The notes below the pieces were generated by a model. It had not been told where the DNA came from and searched no databases. It worked only from the letters and a program-made list of their open reading frames with translations. This document shows positions 46,704 to 57,974 of a stretch of DNA of 64,000 nt, piece after piece (position 1 is the first letter of the stretch; each line of letters begins with the position of its first letter). This stretch comes from Roseicyclus sp. (GTDB taxonomy: Bacteria; Pseudomonadota; Alphaproteobacteria; Rhodobacterales; Rhodobacteraceae). Location: NCBI GenBank assembly GCA_018401965.1, contig JAGYJU010000020.1, positions 124,001 to 188,000 of the forward strand. Direction: 5' to 3'. Position numbers and translations under genes: made by a program.

Positions 46704-49140
46704 ACCGCCACCATCCGGCGCAGGCGCAGCGCATTCAGAACCACCAGCACGGAACTGGCTGCCATCGCCCCCGCCGCCAGCATCGGGTTCAGGAACGGGC
46801 CGCCGAACAGCGCCAAGAGCCCGGCGGCCACCGGGATCAACGCCACGTTGTAGCCAAAGGCCCAGACAAGGTTCTGCACGATATTGGCCAGCGTCCTGCG
46901 CGACACCTCGATCGCGGTGCCAACGCCCGTGGGCGCACCAGAAACCAGCACCACGTCGCCCGCCTCGATCGCGACATCGGTGCCGGTGCCCAGCGCGATA
47001 CCCACATCGGCCTCGGCCAGCACGGCGGCATCGTTCAACCCGTCCCCCACGAAGGCGACGCGCCGCCCCTCGGCCCGCCAGGCGGCAACCTGTTCGCGTT
47101 TGTCAGCGGGCGAAAGGCGGGCAAGCGCCGTGCCGATGCCAAGCTTTGCCGCGATGGCCTGCACCGGCCCCTCGGCATCGCCGGACAAAGCGCCACTTCG
47201 ATCCCGCGCGCCTTCAGATCGGCGACCGCGCGCAGCGCATCGGGCTTTAACGGGTCGGACAGCGACAGGTAGCCCAGGTACAGCGCACCGCGCGCCACAT
47301 GCACCTGGGTCGCGGGCGACGGCGCGGTGGCGGGCACGGCCACGCCCTCGGCCGCGAGGAAGGCATGGCTGCCAAGACGCAGCGTTTCCCCATCGATCAT
47401 GGCCACGACACCGGCCCCGGTGCGCGCCTCGAAGCCGGTGACCTTGGCGGGGGTAATGCCGCGCGCCTCGGCCTCTGCCAGAACGGCGCGTGCCAGCGGA
47501 TGTTCAGAGGCCGCCTCGGCCCCGGCGGCAAGCGCCAGGATCGTCGCCTCGTCACAATCGCGGGTGACATCGATGGCCGTGACGCGCGGCTTGCCCTCGG
47601 TCAGGGTGCCGGTCTTGTCAAAGGCCACCAGATCGACCTTGGACAGGTTTTGCAGCGCGTCACCCTTGCGAAACAGGATGCCCAGCTCCGCCGCGCGCCC
47701 CGTGCCCGCAAGGATCGACACAGGCGTGGCCAGCCCCATCGCGCAGGGGCAGGCGATGATCAAGACCGACACGCCGATCACCAACGCCTTGGCCGGATCA
47801 GGCCCCCAGATCAACCAGGCCCCGGATGCGAGCAGCGCGATCACCAGAACGACCGGCACGAAAATCGCCGTGACGCGGTTGATCAGCGATTGAACCGGCA
47901 ATCGGGTGGCTTGGGCATCTTCAACCATGGCGACGATCCGGGCCAGCACCGTATCGGACCCGACGGCGGTGGCCCGGTAGACCAAGGTGCCGGTGCCGTT
48001 CACCGTGCCCGCGGTCACAAGATCACCCGGGCGCTTGGCCACCGGGACCGGTTCACCGGTCAGCATCGCCTCGTCGATATAGGTTTCGCCCTCGGTCACC
48101 TCGCCATCCACGGCGATACGCCCACCGGGTTTGAGCCGGATCAGGTCGCCACGGCGCAGATCGGCCAGCGGTACCTCGCGGTCTGCACCCCCTTCGATCC
48201 GCAGGGCGGTATCGGGGCGCAAGGCCATCAGGCTGCGGATCGCGGCACCGGCCTGGCCGCGCGCACGCCCTTCCAGCCAGCGACCCATCAAGATCAGGGT
48301 CACGATCACCGCTGCCGCTTCGAAATAGACGAACCGGCCGGTGTCGGGCACCGCGCCGGGCGCAAAGGTGACAAGCGTCGACCAGGCCCAGGCGGCGCTG
48401 GTGCCCAGCACCACGAGGCTGTTCATTTCCGGCGCGCCCTTCAACAGGGCCGGAACCCCAAGGCGAAAGAACACCCGGCCCGGACCGGCCAGAACGGCGG
48501 TGGTCAACAGGAACTGGGCAAGGTGCAGCGGAAAGGTACCGAATGTCGCCATCTGCCAATGATGAAAGGCGGGGATCAGATGACCGCCCATTTCCAGCAC
48601 CACCACCGGCAGGGTCAGGATCGCGGCCAGGATCAGGGCGCGCCACAGCGGCGCCGCGTCTTCGTCCGGCGTGGGGCCGTCGGACGTTTCGGGCGCATCG
48701 ATCAGCGCGACGGGATAGCCCGCCGTATCCATCGCCGCCGTGACCCGCGCCCAATCGGCCCCATCGGCCAGACGCAGATCGGCGCGTTTCAACGCGAGGT
48801 TCACCTGCGCCTCCAGCACCTCGGGCAGGGCATTCAACGCCTTTTCCGCGCGGGATGAACAGCCGCCACAGGTCATGTTGGCGACGCTGACGCGCAGGGC
48901 TTTGCCATCGATGGGGTGAACCGGATACCCGGCCTTGTCCATCGCGCCGGCAAGGGCCGTTGCATCAAAGCCTTCGCCCGTCACCAGATCGGCGCGGCGC
49001 GTGGCCAGGTTGACCTGTGCGGATATAACGCCGGGAACGGCGGCAAGCGCGGTTTCGGCGCGGGCAACACAGCTGCCGCAGGTCAGGTTTTCAACGCTGA
49101 ACCGGCGCGGGGTATCCTTGATCGATGTATCTTTGGGCAT
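46700..49140 (-). pseudogene. copA: Copper-translocating P-type ATPase, one-base frameshift
   Basis: About 813 residues after rejoining. Two N-terminal heavy-metal domains bind copper through C21/C24 (NLTCGSCVARAE) and C91/C94 (NMTCGGCSSRAE). The transport CPC is in LIIACPCAMGLATPVSIL, the phosphorylated Asp in DKTGTLTEG, and HP in ASEHPLARAVL. The frame breaks at the A3 run 47188-47190. It continues SGDAEGPVQAIAAKLGIG, then VGDGLNDAAVLAEADVG to 46700. It exports Cu(I) from the cytoplasm. Likely a sequence error. Confidence 0.92.
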
Positions 49141-49161
49141 GTGCCCTCCTTCCAGACCCTC

Positions 49162-49192
49162 CAGATAGGGCTTCCCGTTGCTGGAAGGTCAA
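49162..49192 (-). promoter_or_regulatory. CueR-type copA promoter with 19-bp spacer
   Basis: On the minus strand, TTGACC (49192-49187) and TATCTG (49167-49162) are separated by 19 bases, the overlong spacing that MerR-family activators untwist. Within the spacer CTTCC and GGAAG form the dyad. About 20 bases separate the -10 from the copA ATG. Confidence 0.8.
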
Positions 49193-49224
49193 GGGCGGGT
49201 TTCACATGGGCCGAACCGGCCCGA

Positions 49225-50052
49225 TCATTCCGCTGCATCCTGACGGGCAAGATCGGCCTCGATGTCATAGCCAAAGCGCCGGGCCCACGCGGCACAGCGG
49301 TTGCGCACCACCCCGGCCTCGGCCCGGCCAAGGCCCGACCGCCACAGGTTGCGCTCCGGATGGGCATCGCCGGGCTTGAACAACCCCGGCGGGGCGGCAA
49401 CGCCCGCATGATCCAGAATGCGCGCCATTGCACCGGGCACATCGGCCACCAGGTCTTCGTAGCGGATCGTCAGCACACGGTCGGGAAAGGCCGTTTCCAG
49501 CGTTGCCATGATCTGCACCGCCTCGAGCCAGTAATTGCTTGCCCCGAAAATATCGGGGATCTTGACCTGTCTGCCCAATTGCAAACTGGCCACCACGTTC
49601 AGCGGATGGCGCACGAGGTTCAGAAACCGGGCCCTTGGCAATTCCTGCGCAATCAGTGCCGCGCCATAGACATTTTGCGGCGTCTTGTCGAACCAGCGAT
49701 AGGGTGCCGTGATGCCCTTGGCGCGCGCAACGGCGGTGATGTAATTGCGCTGCAGCTCTGCCTTGGTGCGGCTGTGGGTCAGCAGTTTTTCGAAGTCTTC
49801 CGCACCGACACCATCCATATCGCGATGTTTCTTGAGCAATTGATTGTTGCGATAGGGGTGGTAGCTGTGAGGCGTCCGAAAGGGTTCGGCCCAGCGAAAG
49901 AAATGGGTTTCTTCCGGGCAGATGAAATTGGGCACACGGCGCAACAGATCGCGCGTCAGGGTCGTGCCGGACCGCACCGCCCCGACGATGAACAACGGGC
50001 GATCATCGGCCAAGGGCGTCTGGGCGGCAGCCTCGTGTCCGGGATGGGTCAT
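49225..50052 (-). CDS. Sulfotransferase
   Basis: 275 residues with PAPS-binding FIVGAVRSGTTLTRDLLRR near residue 20 and RARFLNLVRHPLNVVASLQL near residue 145, the two loops of the sulfotransferase fold. It overlaps the stop of the large glycosyltransferase (ATGA). The pairing suggests sulfation of a sugar or of a polysaccharide made by that enzyme, as an inference. Confidence 0.88.
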   Translation of the reverse strand: MTHPGHEAAAQTPLADDRPLFIVGAVRSGTTLTRDLLRRVPNFICPEETHFFRWAEPFRTPHSYHPYRNNQLLKKHRDMDGVGAEDFEKLLTHSRTKAELQRNYITAVARAKGITAPYRWFDKTPQNVYGAALIAQELPRARFLNLVRHPLNVVASLQLGRQVKIPDIFGASNYWLEAVQIMATLETAFPDRVLTIRYEDLVADVPGAMARILDHAGVAAPPGLFKPGDAHPERNLWRSGLGRAEAGVVRNRCAAWARRFGYDIEADLARQDAAE

Positions 50053-52598
50053 TGCGCGGCCTGTTCCGTGATGCTGGCGATATCGGGCACGCGCCCCCCG
50101 CGCCGCTGGGTCAAGGCGGCGAAAATCACCGCCGCATGATCGGCATCCGGATCAAAGGGCAGCGCGATGCCATTGGGCGCGCGCCGCAAGGCTTCGCCCT
50201 GCGCCCCGATGTCGAACCCGTAGACCGGCAGGCCCGTCGCCAGCATTTCATGGGTGACAAAGGAAAATGTCTCGGGCCAGATCGAAGGCACAAGCCATGC
50301 CGACACGCCGTAATCCCCGGCAAGCCGCCCGATGTCTTCCCGGCGATAGCTGCCATGCAGCCGAAGCGAGGGCGGGCGGGAAAAGGCCGTATCCATGTTC
50401 CCGATCAACACCACGCGCGGTGCGCCGGGCTGCGCCGCAAGCCGTTGCGCAAGCGCGCACAGAACACCCGCGCCCTTCTGACGATTCAGGTTGCCGAGAA
50501 CCGCAAGCGTCCCGCCGCGCGGGGCGACAAGGCCGGGCCCCGCCAAGCGCCCGATGCGCGTGACCGCCGTATGCGGACGATACACGACGCGGTCGGCAAC
50601 ATCGGGATAGCTGGCCAGGACATGGTCGCGGCTGGATTGCGAAAACACCGTGATCTCGGTGCACCCGGCCAGGAACGCGCCCCAGGCCCTGTGCCAGTCG
50701 GACAGCGGAACCTCGGCCCCATCGGGGCGGCGGGCACAATGGGCGAGGTCGGGATCGCCGGGCATGACGGGGCCGCGATAGGCACCATCGGAGTCGAGCA
50801 GGCAATAGGACGGGCTGATCATGAAGTAATCATGCACCCGCGCCTCGAGCTGGTCGGGGTGGCCGGCACGGCGCAGCGACAGCATCAGATCGGGCAAGGC
50901 GACAGGATCCCGGTCACCCACCCCGCAGGAATAGATGATCCGCAACGCCGGCAAGGGTGCCAGCATGCGGCGGATCAGCGCCAGATCGCCCGTGACGCCG
51001 GCCAGAACGCCGCCGGGGCCATGCACCTCCAGCTGCCAACGGTGTAGCCCGCCAACCCGCAGGATCAGGGCATATTGACCCTGCGCGGTGCGGGCCGCCA
51101 CTTCGTCATCCAAGGCGTGATCGGCGCCGCCGCCCATGGAATGCGCAAGGTAAAGCGGCAAGGCATCGAGGCTTAGCCCGCCCGCCAATGCCACCGCCAG
51201 CGCAAGGCGCGGCGTGCGCAAGGGATCACGCCCGATGAACGCCTGCACCTCCAGATCATAGACCGGGTAGCGCCGCGCGATCATGGCGTTGGCCCGCAGC
51301 ACCAAGGCCTGCTTTGCCTCGCCGCCGAAACTTTGCCCCCCGGCATGTTCGACGAACAGGTTGGGCAGACAGACATGCCGGGCACCGGCCTTGCGGGTTT
51401 TCTGGCACCAATCGACCTCTTCGCCGTAGCCACGGCCGAATTCCGCGTCAAAGCGCGGTAGCTTGCCGAACCAGCGCGCGTTGATCGCCATGCAAAACCC
51501 CACGCCCGTCGGGGCCGATGGCAGATGGCCGGGCACCGACAGGCCCTGCGCCACGGCATCAAGACCATCGACCATGCCGGGCGGCAAGCGCACCGCGTCG
51601 CAAGTCATCGGCACCGAAAAGATTTCGGCATCGTTCGACAGGGGTGTCACAGACGCGATCCTGGGGTCGCGATCAAAGGGCGCGATCGAGCCGCGATGCC
51701 CAACCATCGGGAACATGCGCATCGGAATTGAGCAAGACCACATGCCCGGCATGCTGTTCGGCCCGCTCAAGGCCTTGGTTCACCGCGCCCACGAACCCAA
51801 GGTTGCGATCCAGTTCGATCAAGCTCACCTGCCCGCGATGATCCTCGGCCCAAGCCCGCAGGAACGGCCTGACCCGCGGATCGGTCGAGGCATCATCGAT
51901 CAGGATCAGCTGCCAGGGCACATCTGTATGCGCCCCCACCCGTCGAAGCGTTTCGGCCAAAAGGTCAAAGGCGTTATGAACCGGCAGGATGATGCTGATC
52001 GGTCGCCGCGACCGGGGCGGCGGCGCATCGGTGAAATAGCGCGGATCGATCGGCAAACCTTCGGTCACCGCCTCCAGCCCGAGGGCATGCTTGATCCGGA
52101 TGCGCGCGACCGGATCGCGGGTCACCGCCCATCGCAACAAGGCCGGCGACGCGCGCAACAGATCCGCAAGAAAGGCACGGCGCAACCTGCGGCGGGCAGC
52201 CGGGCTTGGCGGATCGGAGGGATGTGGCACCGGCAAGGCAAGATCGCCACCCGAGGCACGCGGCACATGCAGCATCAGGGGCGCAGCCCTTCGGGCGCTT
52301 CAGCCTCGAAGCCTGTGCCAAGATCAAAGCCAAAGCGGCGCGCCACATCGGGGCGTTGCACGGTCGGAACGATCATGGCCTCGCCCCCCGGCCATGTCAG
52401 GCACAGCGAGGGCGCACTGGTCCAGCCGATGATGCGGGTCATGCCGCCCACACGCTTGATCTGTTCGATGTGGCCAAGTCTGCGCCGCCGGTCACGCGGC
52501 AAGGAAAACCCACCCAAACGGTCAGTATGATGCGTAATATAGCGAAGATACAAAGCGTGAAGGCGAAACAACACCGGACGCCGGCTCCTCCAGGGCAC
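50049..52598 (-). pseudogene. Two-domain glycosyltransferase (GT2 + GT4), frameshifted
   Basis: Rejoined, one protein of about 800-850 residues: an N-terminal region (IEQIKRVGGMTRIIGWTSAP), a GT2 domain (SIILPVHNAFDLLAETLRRV, LILIDDASTD, NLGFVGAVNQGLE, LLNSDAHVPDGW) and a GT4 domain (GGTLAVLGNLNRQKGAGVL, PSIWPETFSFVTHEMLATGL). Breaks: the G4 run 52278-52281 (one base short; true reading GLRPLMLHVPRA) and one extra base at 51687 (true reading ASRLIAPFDRDPRIAS). The start is uncertain; GTG 52598, a later GTG, or a TTG near 52504 are options. Role: surface polysaccharide synthesis, in operon with rfb genes upstream. Confidence 0.7.
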
Positions 52599-52634
52599 AC
52601 AAGAACTTTACGGGGGAGCAAAGACGATCAGAGG

Positions 52635-53505
52635 TTACAAAAGTGACAACAAATATCGCCCATAGGCATTTTTTTCGAACAAACCGGCGCGTTCGCCAAG
52701 CTCTTGCGCCGTGATCCAACCCTGGCCATAGGCGATTTCATCGGGGCTGCCGGTTTGCATGCCTTGGCGTTCTTCCAGCGTGCGCACGAAATTCCCGGCA
52801 TCGAGCAGGCTGGCATGGGTGCCGGTATCAAGCCAGGCGAAACCGCGCCCCATCTTGGCGACGTGCAGCGTGCCGTCGCGCAGGTAGCTTTCCAGAAGGG
52901 TCGTGATTTCCAGCTCGCCGCGCGCCGAAGGCTGCACCTGCGCCGCGCGGTCGGGGGCGGTGCCGTCGAGGAAATAGAGCCCCGTCACCGCGAAATGCGA
53001 CGGCGGCACGGCGGGTTTCTCGATGATCGCTCTGCACCGATCCATCGGCGGCGAAATCGACCACGCCGTAGCGTTCCGGGTCGGCGACGCGGTAGCCGAA
53101 AACGGTGCCGCCCGTGGTCTGCGCATCCGCCTCGGCCAGGATCTCGGGCAGGCCATGGCCGAAAAAGATATTGTCGCCCAGAACCATCGCCGAGGGCGCG
53201 CCGTTCAGGAAATCGCGCGCCAGGATATAGGCCTGCGCCAGCCCATCGGGGCTTGGCTGCGCGATATAGCTCAGCGACAGGCCCCATTGGCGGCCATCGC
53301 CCAGGGTGCGCTGGAACTGGTCCTGGTCTTGCGGGGTGGTGATGATGGCGATGTCGCGGATGCCCGCCAGCATCAGCACGCTGAGCGGGTAATAGATCAT
53401 CGGCTTGTCGTAGATCGGCAAAAGCTGTTTCGACAGCCCCAGCGTGATCGGATAGAGCCGCGTTCCCGACCCGCCCGCCAGGATGATCCCCTTGCGCTGG
53501 GTCAT
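52635..53505 (-). pseudogene. rfbA: Glucose-1-phosphate thymidylyltransferase, one-base frameshift
   Basis: First enzyme of dTDP-L-rhamnose synthesis. From ATG 53505: [20 protein letters not shown], then [19 protein letters not shown] and [17 protein letters not shown] are complete. One extra base near 53031 shifts the frame; correcting it continues [20 protein letters not shown], then [20 protein letters not shown] to 52635 (290 residues). The rest of the pathway lies upstream in the same operon. Probably a sequence error. Confidence 0.9.
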
Positions 53506-54362
53506 GATGTTGCCCTTTCCCTGGCAAGATCCGGGATGATGTCCTGCACCGCCGCCCGCCAATCGGGGCGATCAAGGCCAAACACCTCTTGCGTCATGCG
53601 GCAATCGAGCCGCGAATTCAACGGGCGGCGCGCGGGCGTGGGATAGGCGGTGGTGGGGATATCCTCGACCGTGCAGGCAAGGCCGGCCTCGGCCATGATC
53701 GCGCGGGCGAACTCGGCCCAGCTCGTGTCGGGCGCACCCGCGAAATGATAGGTGCCGGTCTTGCCCGGGTCGGCGGCCAGCTGATCTGCGATGGTCAGGC
53801 AGGCGGCGGCGATGGCGCGCGCGGGCGTGGGGCCGCCGACCTGGTCGGCCACGACGCTCAGCGCCTCGCGCTCGGCCCCCAGCCGCAGCATGGTTCTCAG
53901 GAAATTGGTGCCATGGGCGGAAAACACCCAAGATGTCCGCAAGATCGCATGGGCGCCGCCCGCCGCGCGCACGGCGGCCTCCCCTGCCAGCTTGGACCGG
54001 CCATAGGCCCCAAGCGGCGCGGTCGCATCCTCGGGGCGCCACGGGCGGTCGCCGCCGCCGGCAAAGACGTAATCGGTCGAGATATGGACAAGGGGAATGC
54101 CCAGATCCGCGCAGGCCACCGCCATCGCGCCGGGGGCATCCCCGTTGACGGCGGTGGCGAGATCCTCTTCGCCCTCGGCGCGATCCACGGCGGTATAGGC
54201 CGCCGCATTGATCACCGCGCGGGGGCGGTGCGCCCGGATCGCGGCGGCGCAGGCGGCGGGATCGGTCAGATCGGCCCTGTCACGGCCCAGGGCGGTGACG
54301 GGCGCGCGCGCGCGCAGCTCGGTGGCGACTTGGCCGGTGGTGCCGAAGACAAGAAGGGTCAT
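53502..54362 (-). CDS. rfbD: dTDP-4-dehydrorhamnose reductase
   Basis: 286 residues. The NADPH motif is [27 protein letters not shown] and the SDR pair [17 protein letters not shown] with YGRSKLAGE follow. It makes dTDP-L-rhamnose in the last step. Overlaps rfbA by four bases (ATGA), and GT17 lies directly upstream. Confidence 0.95.
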   Translation of the reverse strand: MTLLVFGTTGQVATELRARAPVTALGRDRADLTDPAACAAAIRAHRPRAVINAAAYTAVDRAEGEEDLATAVNGDAPGAMAVACADLGIPLVHISTDYVFAGGGDRPWRPEDATAPLGAYGRSKLAGEAAVRAAGGAHAILRTSWVFSAHGTNFLRTMLRLGAEREALSVVADQVGGPTPARAIAAACLTIADQLAADPGKTGTYHFAGAPDTSWAEFARAIMAEAGLACTVEDIPTTAYPTPARRPLNSRLDCRMTQEVFGLDRPDWRAAVQDIIPDLARERATS

Positions 54363-55150
54363 GCGCCACCCTCCAAAACGTCCAGGATCAGATCGGCATA
54401 GTCTGCCCGGTTCTGGGCAAGATAGTCGGGAAAACTTTCATCGAGGGGCCGAACAGTCAACTTGGGTTCGTTCTTGCGCCCAAACAAATCTTCATGCGCG
54501 GACACGCGGGCCTTGATCTTGGCCAAGTCTGTGAACTGTGGTGTGTTGAATTCCTGATGCGAGAAAGCGCGGATCTTGGCTGCCATCGCTTCGGGGGTCA
54601 TCAGATAGCTGAAATGCCACCCACCACGTTCAATGACAGGTCGATGATACAAGGTGCGCGCCTCTTGCGGCGTGACCGTCATGTTGCGCGCATAGGCGGC
54701 GCTGCCACGCGCCCAGGTTCCACGATGCAGGTTCAGATAGTAGTAGTAAAAATCCTGTCCGACGGCGGCGATGTCATCTTCTGGCAAACGTTCCAGAACC
54801 GCCCCGACGCGCGGAACCTCATCAAGATCAAAGAACATCAGGATGTCGTCGTCTTTCACATCCTGCAAACCGCGCATCGCCGCGTTGCGCTGGTGGGCCT
54901 CTGCGATCCACGGGTTCGGATTGACCGGAAAATCAGCCACCTCGATCACCGTGATACGCTGCGCCAGATCGGGGACATGTTCCATGATCCAATCGCGAAG
55001 CCGCAGGGGCTTGGGTTCCCCGGAAAACGTGCGGTTGCCTTCCACGATGACAAAATGATCGACGGTGTCGCGCAGGATGCCAAGCCTCAACGCAAGCAGG
55101 CGGAATTCGTTGAAAAACATCGTGCAGTCGATCACGCGGCCCATGATCAC
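54359..55150 (-). CDS. Glycosyltransferase family 17 protein
   Basis: 263 residues. [48 protein letters not shown] and the metal-binding-like [19 protein letters not shown] match GT17, the family of the eukaryotic bisecting GlcNAc-transferase. Bacterial members are poorly studied. It is inserted between rfbB and rfbD, overlaps both by four bases and has lower GC than the rfb genes. Starts: GTG 55150 overlapping the rfbB stop, or ATG 55144. Confidence 0.85.
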   Translation of the reverse strand: MIMGRVIDCTMFFNEFRLLALRLGILRDTVDHFVIVEGNRTFSGEPKPLRLRDWIMEHVPDLAQRITVIEVADFPVNPNPWIAEAHQRNAAMRGLQDVKDDDILMFFDLDEVPRVGAVLERLPEDDIAAVGQDFYYYYLNLHRGTWARGSAAYARNMTVTPQEARTLYHRPVIERGGWHFSYLMTPEAMAAKIRAFSHQEFNTPQFTDLAKIKARVSAHEDLFGRKNEPKLTVRPLDESFPDYLAQNRADYADLILDVLEGGA

Positions 55151-56187
55151 CCCGCCCTGCCCAACCGCTGGCCCACCCTATCGCGCGCCAAAAGCGCGCG
55201 CCACCAGGTCTCGTTGGCGAGGTACCAATCGACGGTGCGCGCCAGCCCCTCCTCGATCGTCACGGATGGCTGCCAGCCCAGTTCCTCGCGGATGCGGCTG
55301 GCGTCGATCGCATAGCGCAGGTCATGGCCGGGGCGGTCGGCGACAAAGCTGATCAGCCGGTCATGCGGCGCACCCTCGGGGCGGCGGTCATCGAGCAGCG
55401 CGCAGATCATGCGGACAAGATCGATGTTGCGGCATTCGCTGTTGCCGCCGATGTTGTAGCTGCGCCCCACGGCCCCGGTCTCGCACACCAGCAAAAGCGC
55501 CTCGGCGTGATCTTCGACGTAAAGCCAGTCGCGCACGTTCACCCCCTGCCCGTAGACCGGGATGGGTTGCCCGGCCAGCGCGTTCAGGATCACGACCGGG
55601 ATCAGTTTCTCGGGAAAGTGGTAGGGGCCGTAATTGTTGGAACAATTGGTCATCACGACCGGCAGGCCATAGGTTTCATGCCAGGCCCGCACCAGGTGGT
55701 CGCTGGCCGCCTTGGACGCCGAATAGGGGCTGTTCGGGGCATAGGGGCTGTCTTCGGTAAAAAGGCCCGTATCGCCCAAGGTGCCGTAAACCTCGTCGGT
55801 CGAGATGTGGTGAAAGCGGAAGCTCTCGGGCTTGCCCAGACGGGTCCAATGGCTGCGCGCGGCCTCCAGCAGCGTGTAGGTGCCGGTGATGTTCGTGTCG
55901 ATGAAGCTGCCCGGCCCGTCGATGGACCGATCCACATGGCTCTCGGCCGCCAGATGCATGATCGCATCGGGGCGATGATCCACGAGGATCCGGTCCATCG
56001 CCGCGCGGTCGCAGATATCGGCCTGTTCGAAGCTGTAGAGGTTGGAGGCGGCGACGGGGGCGACATTGTCGAGACAGGCCGCATAGGTCAGCTTGTCGAC
56101 ATTCACCACCGCATGCCCGCGCGCCACCGCAAGCCGCACCACGGCCGACCCGATGAAGCCTGCGCCGCCTGTCACCATCAGCTTCAT
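55147..56187 (-). CDS. rfbB: dTDP-glucose 4,6-dehydratase
   Basis: 346 residues, extended SDR. NAD motif [50 protein letters not shown] and the catalytic [15 protein letters not shown] with [17 protein letters not shown] are all present. Overlaps the end of rfbC by four bases. Confidence 0.96.
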   Translation of the reverse strand: MKLMVTGGAGFIGSAVVRLAVARGHAVVNVDKLTYAACLDNVAPVAASNLYSFEQADICDRAAMDRILVDHRPDAIMHLAAESHVDRSIDGPGSFIDTNITGTYTLLEAARSHWTRLGKPESFRFHHISTDEVYGTLGDTGLFTEDSPYAPNSPYSASKAASDHLVRAWHETYGLPVVMTNCSNNYGPYHFPEKLIPVVILNALAGQPIPVYGQGVNVRDWLYVEDHAEALLLVCETGAVGRSYNIGGNSECRNIDLVRMICALLDDRRPEGAPHDRLISFVADRPGHDLRYAIDASRIREELGWQPSVTIEEGLARTVDWYLANETWWRALLARDRVGQRLGRAG

Positions 56188-56756
56188 GATGCCGCTCCGT
56201 CATAGGTGAAGGGGCTGTCAAACCCGGCGAAAGCCCCCGCCACCGCATCCTTGGCCGACAGGATCGGCGCGGTGTCGCCCAGGCCCCAGTCGATGCCGAT
56301 GATCGGGGTCATTCCAGGCCAGCGCCCCTCCGTCTCGGGCGCGTAACTGTCTGAACATTTGTAGATGATTTCCGTATCTGGCGCGCGGGTGACAAAGCCA
56401 TGGGCAAAGCCCGCGGGGATGAGCAATTGCTTGCCGTTCTCGAAGCTCAGCTCGACCCCGAACCAGCGGCCATAGGTCGGAGAGCCGCGCCGGATATCGA
56501 CGGCCACGTCGAACAGCACCCCCCGCCCGCAGCGCACCAGCTTGGCCTGCGCGCGGGGCGGGCATTGGAAATGCAGGCCCCGAACCGTGCCCACCTGCGC
56601 AGACAGGGAATGGTTGTCCTGCACGAAATCGGTGGTAACGCCATGGGCGGCAAGCCTGTCACGGCTCCAGGTCTCGGCAAAGAACCCCCGCGCATCGCCG
56701 AAACGCTTGGGCGTCATGACCATCAGACCGGGCAGGCTGGTGTGTTCAATCTGCAT
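56184..56756 (-). CDS. rfbC: dTDP-4-dehydrorhamnose 3,5-epimerase
   Basis: 190 residues. [20 protein letters not shown], then [20 protein letters not shown] and the catalytic His-rich strand [19 protein letters not shown] are typical. First gene of the operon rfbC-rfbB-GT17-rfbD-rfbA, which runs leftward into the glycosyltransferase region; ATG 56756. The 149 bases to hemC hold the operon promoter, which I could not place. Confidence 0.95.
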   Translation of the reverse strand: MQIEHTSLPGLMVMTPKRFGDARGFFAETWSRDRLAAHGVTTDFVQDNHSLSAQVGTVRGLHFQCPPRAQAKLVRCGRGVLFDVAVDIRRGSPTYGRWFGVELSFENGKQLLIPAGFAHGFVTRAPDTEIIYKCSDSYAPETEGRWPGMTPIIGIDWGLGDTAPILSAKDAVAGAFAGFDSPFTYDGAAS

Positions 56757-56905
56757 GTCACATGGCCCAAGACTCTTTAACCAGGGTCGGCGCACCACGC
56801 CGAACCATCTCACCGTCACAAAATCACGGCCCGCCTGCCACCGCAACCGCGACAGTGGCACCCGGGGGGGATTTGCGCAGGCCGTTGCGCGCGCTCACCA
56901 GCGGA

Positions 56906-57868
56906 TCAGGCGGCGATCCAGTCGAAAAATCCTTCGCCCGCCCGGGCACGCAGGTCACGCGCCATCGCCGCGCCAAGCGCCGCGCCATCCTCGATCGGCG
57001 CGCTGCGATCATCGGTCAGCACCTCGGACCCGTCCGGGCGCAGGATTTCCCCACGCAGGCGCAAGGTGCCGCCCTCCAGTTCGGCCAAGCCCGCGATGGG
57101 CGTTTCACAAGACCCGTCCAACCCTGCGAGAAACGCGCGTTCGGCGGCAAGGCGCTGCCCGGTCGGGCCGTGGTGAATGGCCTCCAGCATGGCGGCGGCG
57201 CGCAGATCATCTTGCCGCCGCTCGATCCCGATGGCGCCTTGCGCCACGGCAGGCAGCATATCGGCCACCTCTATGGCGGATTTCACCACCTCGGTCATCC
57301 CGAGCCGGCGCAGCCCGGCCATGGCCAGAAAGGTCGCATCGGCCACGCCATCGCCCAGCTTTTTCATCCGGGTCTGCACATTGCCGCGAAATTCCACCAC
57401 CTGCAGATCGGGCCGCCGCGCCATCAACTGCGCCCGCCGGCGCAACGAAGACGAGCCCACCCGCGCGCCCCGCGGCAAGGCGGCCAGGCTGTCATGCTGC
57501 ACCGACACGAAGGCATCGCGCACGTCTTCGCGCGGCAGATAGCAGTCAAGGATCAGGCCCACCGGCTGCAAGACCGGCATGTCCTTCATCGAATGCACGG
57601 CGATGTCGATCTTGCCCGACAGCATGTCATCTTCGATTTCGCGGGTGAAAAGCCCCTTGCCGCCGAGCGTCTTCAACGCGATGTCCGCGTCGATCAGGCT
57701 CCGGTCGTCGCCGGTGGTCTTGATCACCACGATTTCGAACGCGTCTTCGGGCAGATCGAAACCCGCCATGAGGCGGGATCGCGTTTCACGCGCCTGCGCC
57801 AGCGCAAGGGGCGACCCACGGGTTCCGATACGAAGGGGTTGGGCGGGGCTTGGAAGATCGATCGACAT
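56906..57868 (-). CDS. hemC: Hydroxymethylbilane synthase
   Basis: 320 residues. [20 protein letters not shown], the [16 protein letters not shown] segment, [20 protein letters not shown] with the catalytic-region Asp, and [18 protein letters not shown] are diagnostic. The dipyrromethane-linked cysteine lies in [14 protein letters not shown]. It polymerises porphobilinogen for heme and bacteriochlorophyll. Divergent from hemE; the shared 106 bases contain two TTGACA hexamers (57898-57903, 57916-57921). Confidence 0.97.
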   Translation of the reverse strand: MSIDLPSPAQPLRIGTRGSPLALAQARETRSRLMAGFDLPEDAFEIVVIKTTGDDRSLIDADIALKTLGGKGLFTREIEDDMLSGKIDIAVHSMKDMPVLQPVGLILDCYLPREDVRDAFVSVQHDSLAALPRGARVGSSSLRRRAQLMARRPDLQVVEFRGNVQTRMKKLGDGVADATFLAMAGLRRLGMTEVVKSAIEVADMLPAVAQGAIGIERRQDDLRAAAMLEAIHHGPTGQRLAAERAFLAGLDGSCETPIAGLAELEGGTLRLRGEILRPDGSEVLTDDRSAPIEDGAALGAAMARDLRARAGEGFFDWIAA

Positions 57869-57974
57869 GGCGGTCCTTCTATACCTGTCAACTTTGCTTG
57901 ACAATCACCCTCGGGTTGACAGACTGACGGGCGCGGACAATTCCTGTCCAAAGACAGACCAAAGGACAATGCCC

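Noticed and set aside
57898..57921. Two TTGACA hexamers as complete hemE promoters
   Set aside because: Neither has a convincing -10 at 16-18 bases, so I mention them only in the hemC entry.
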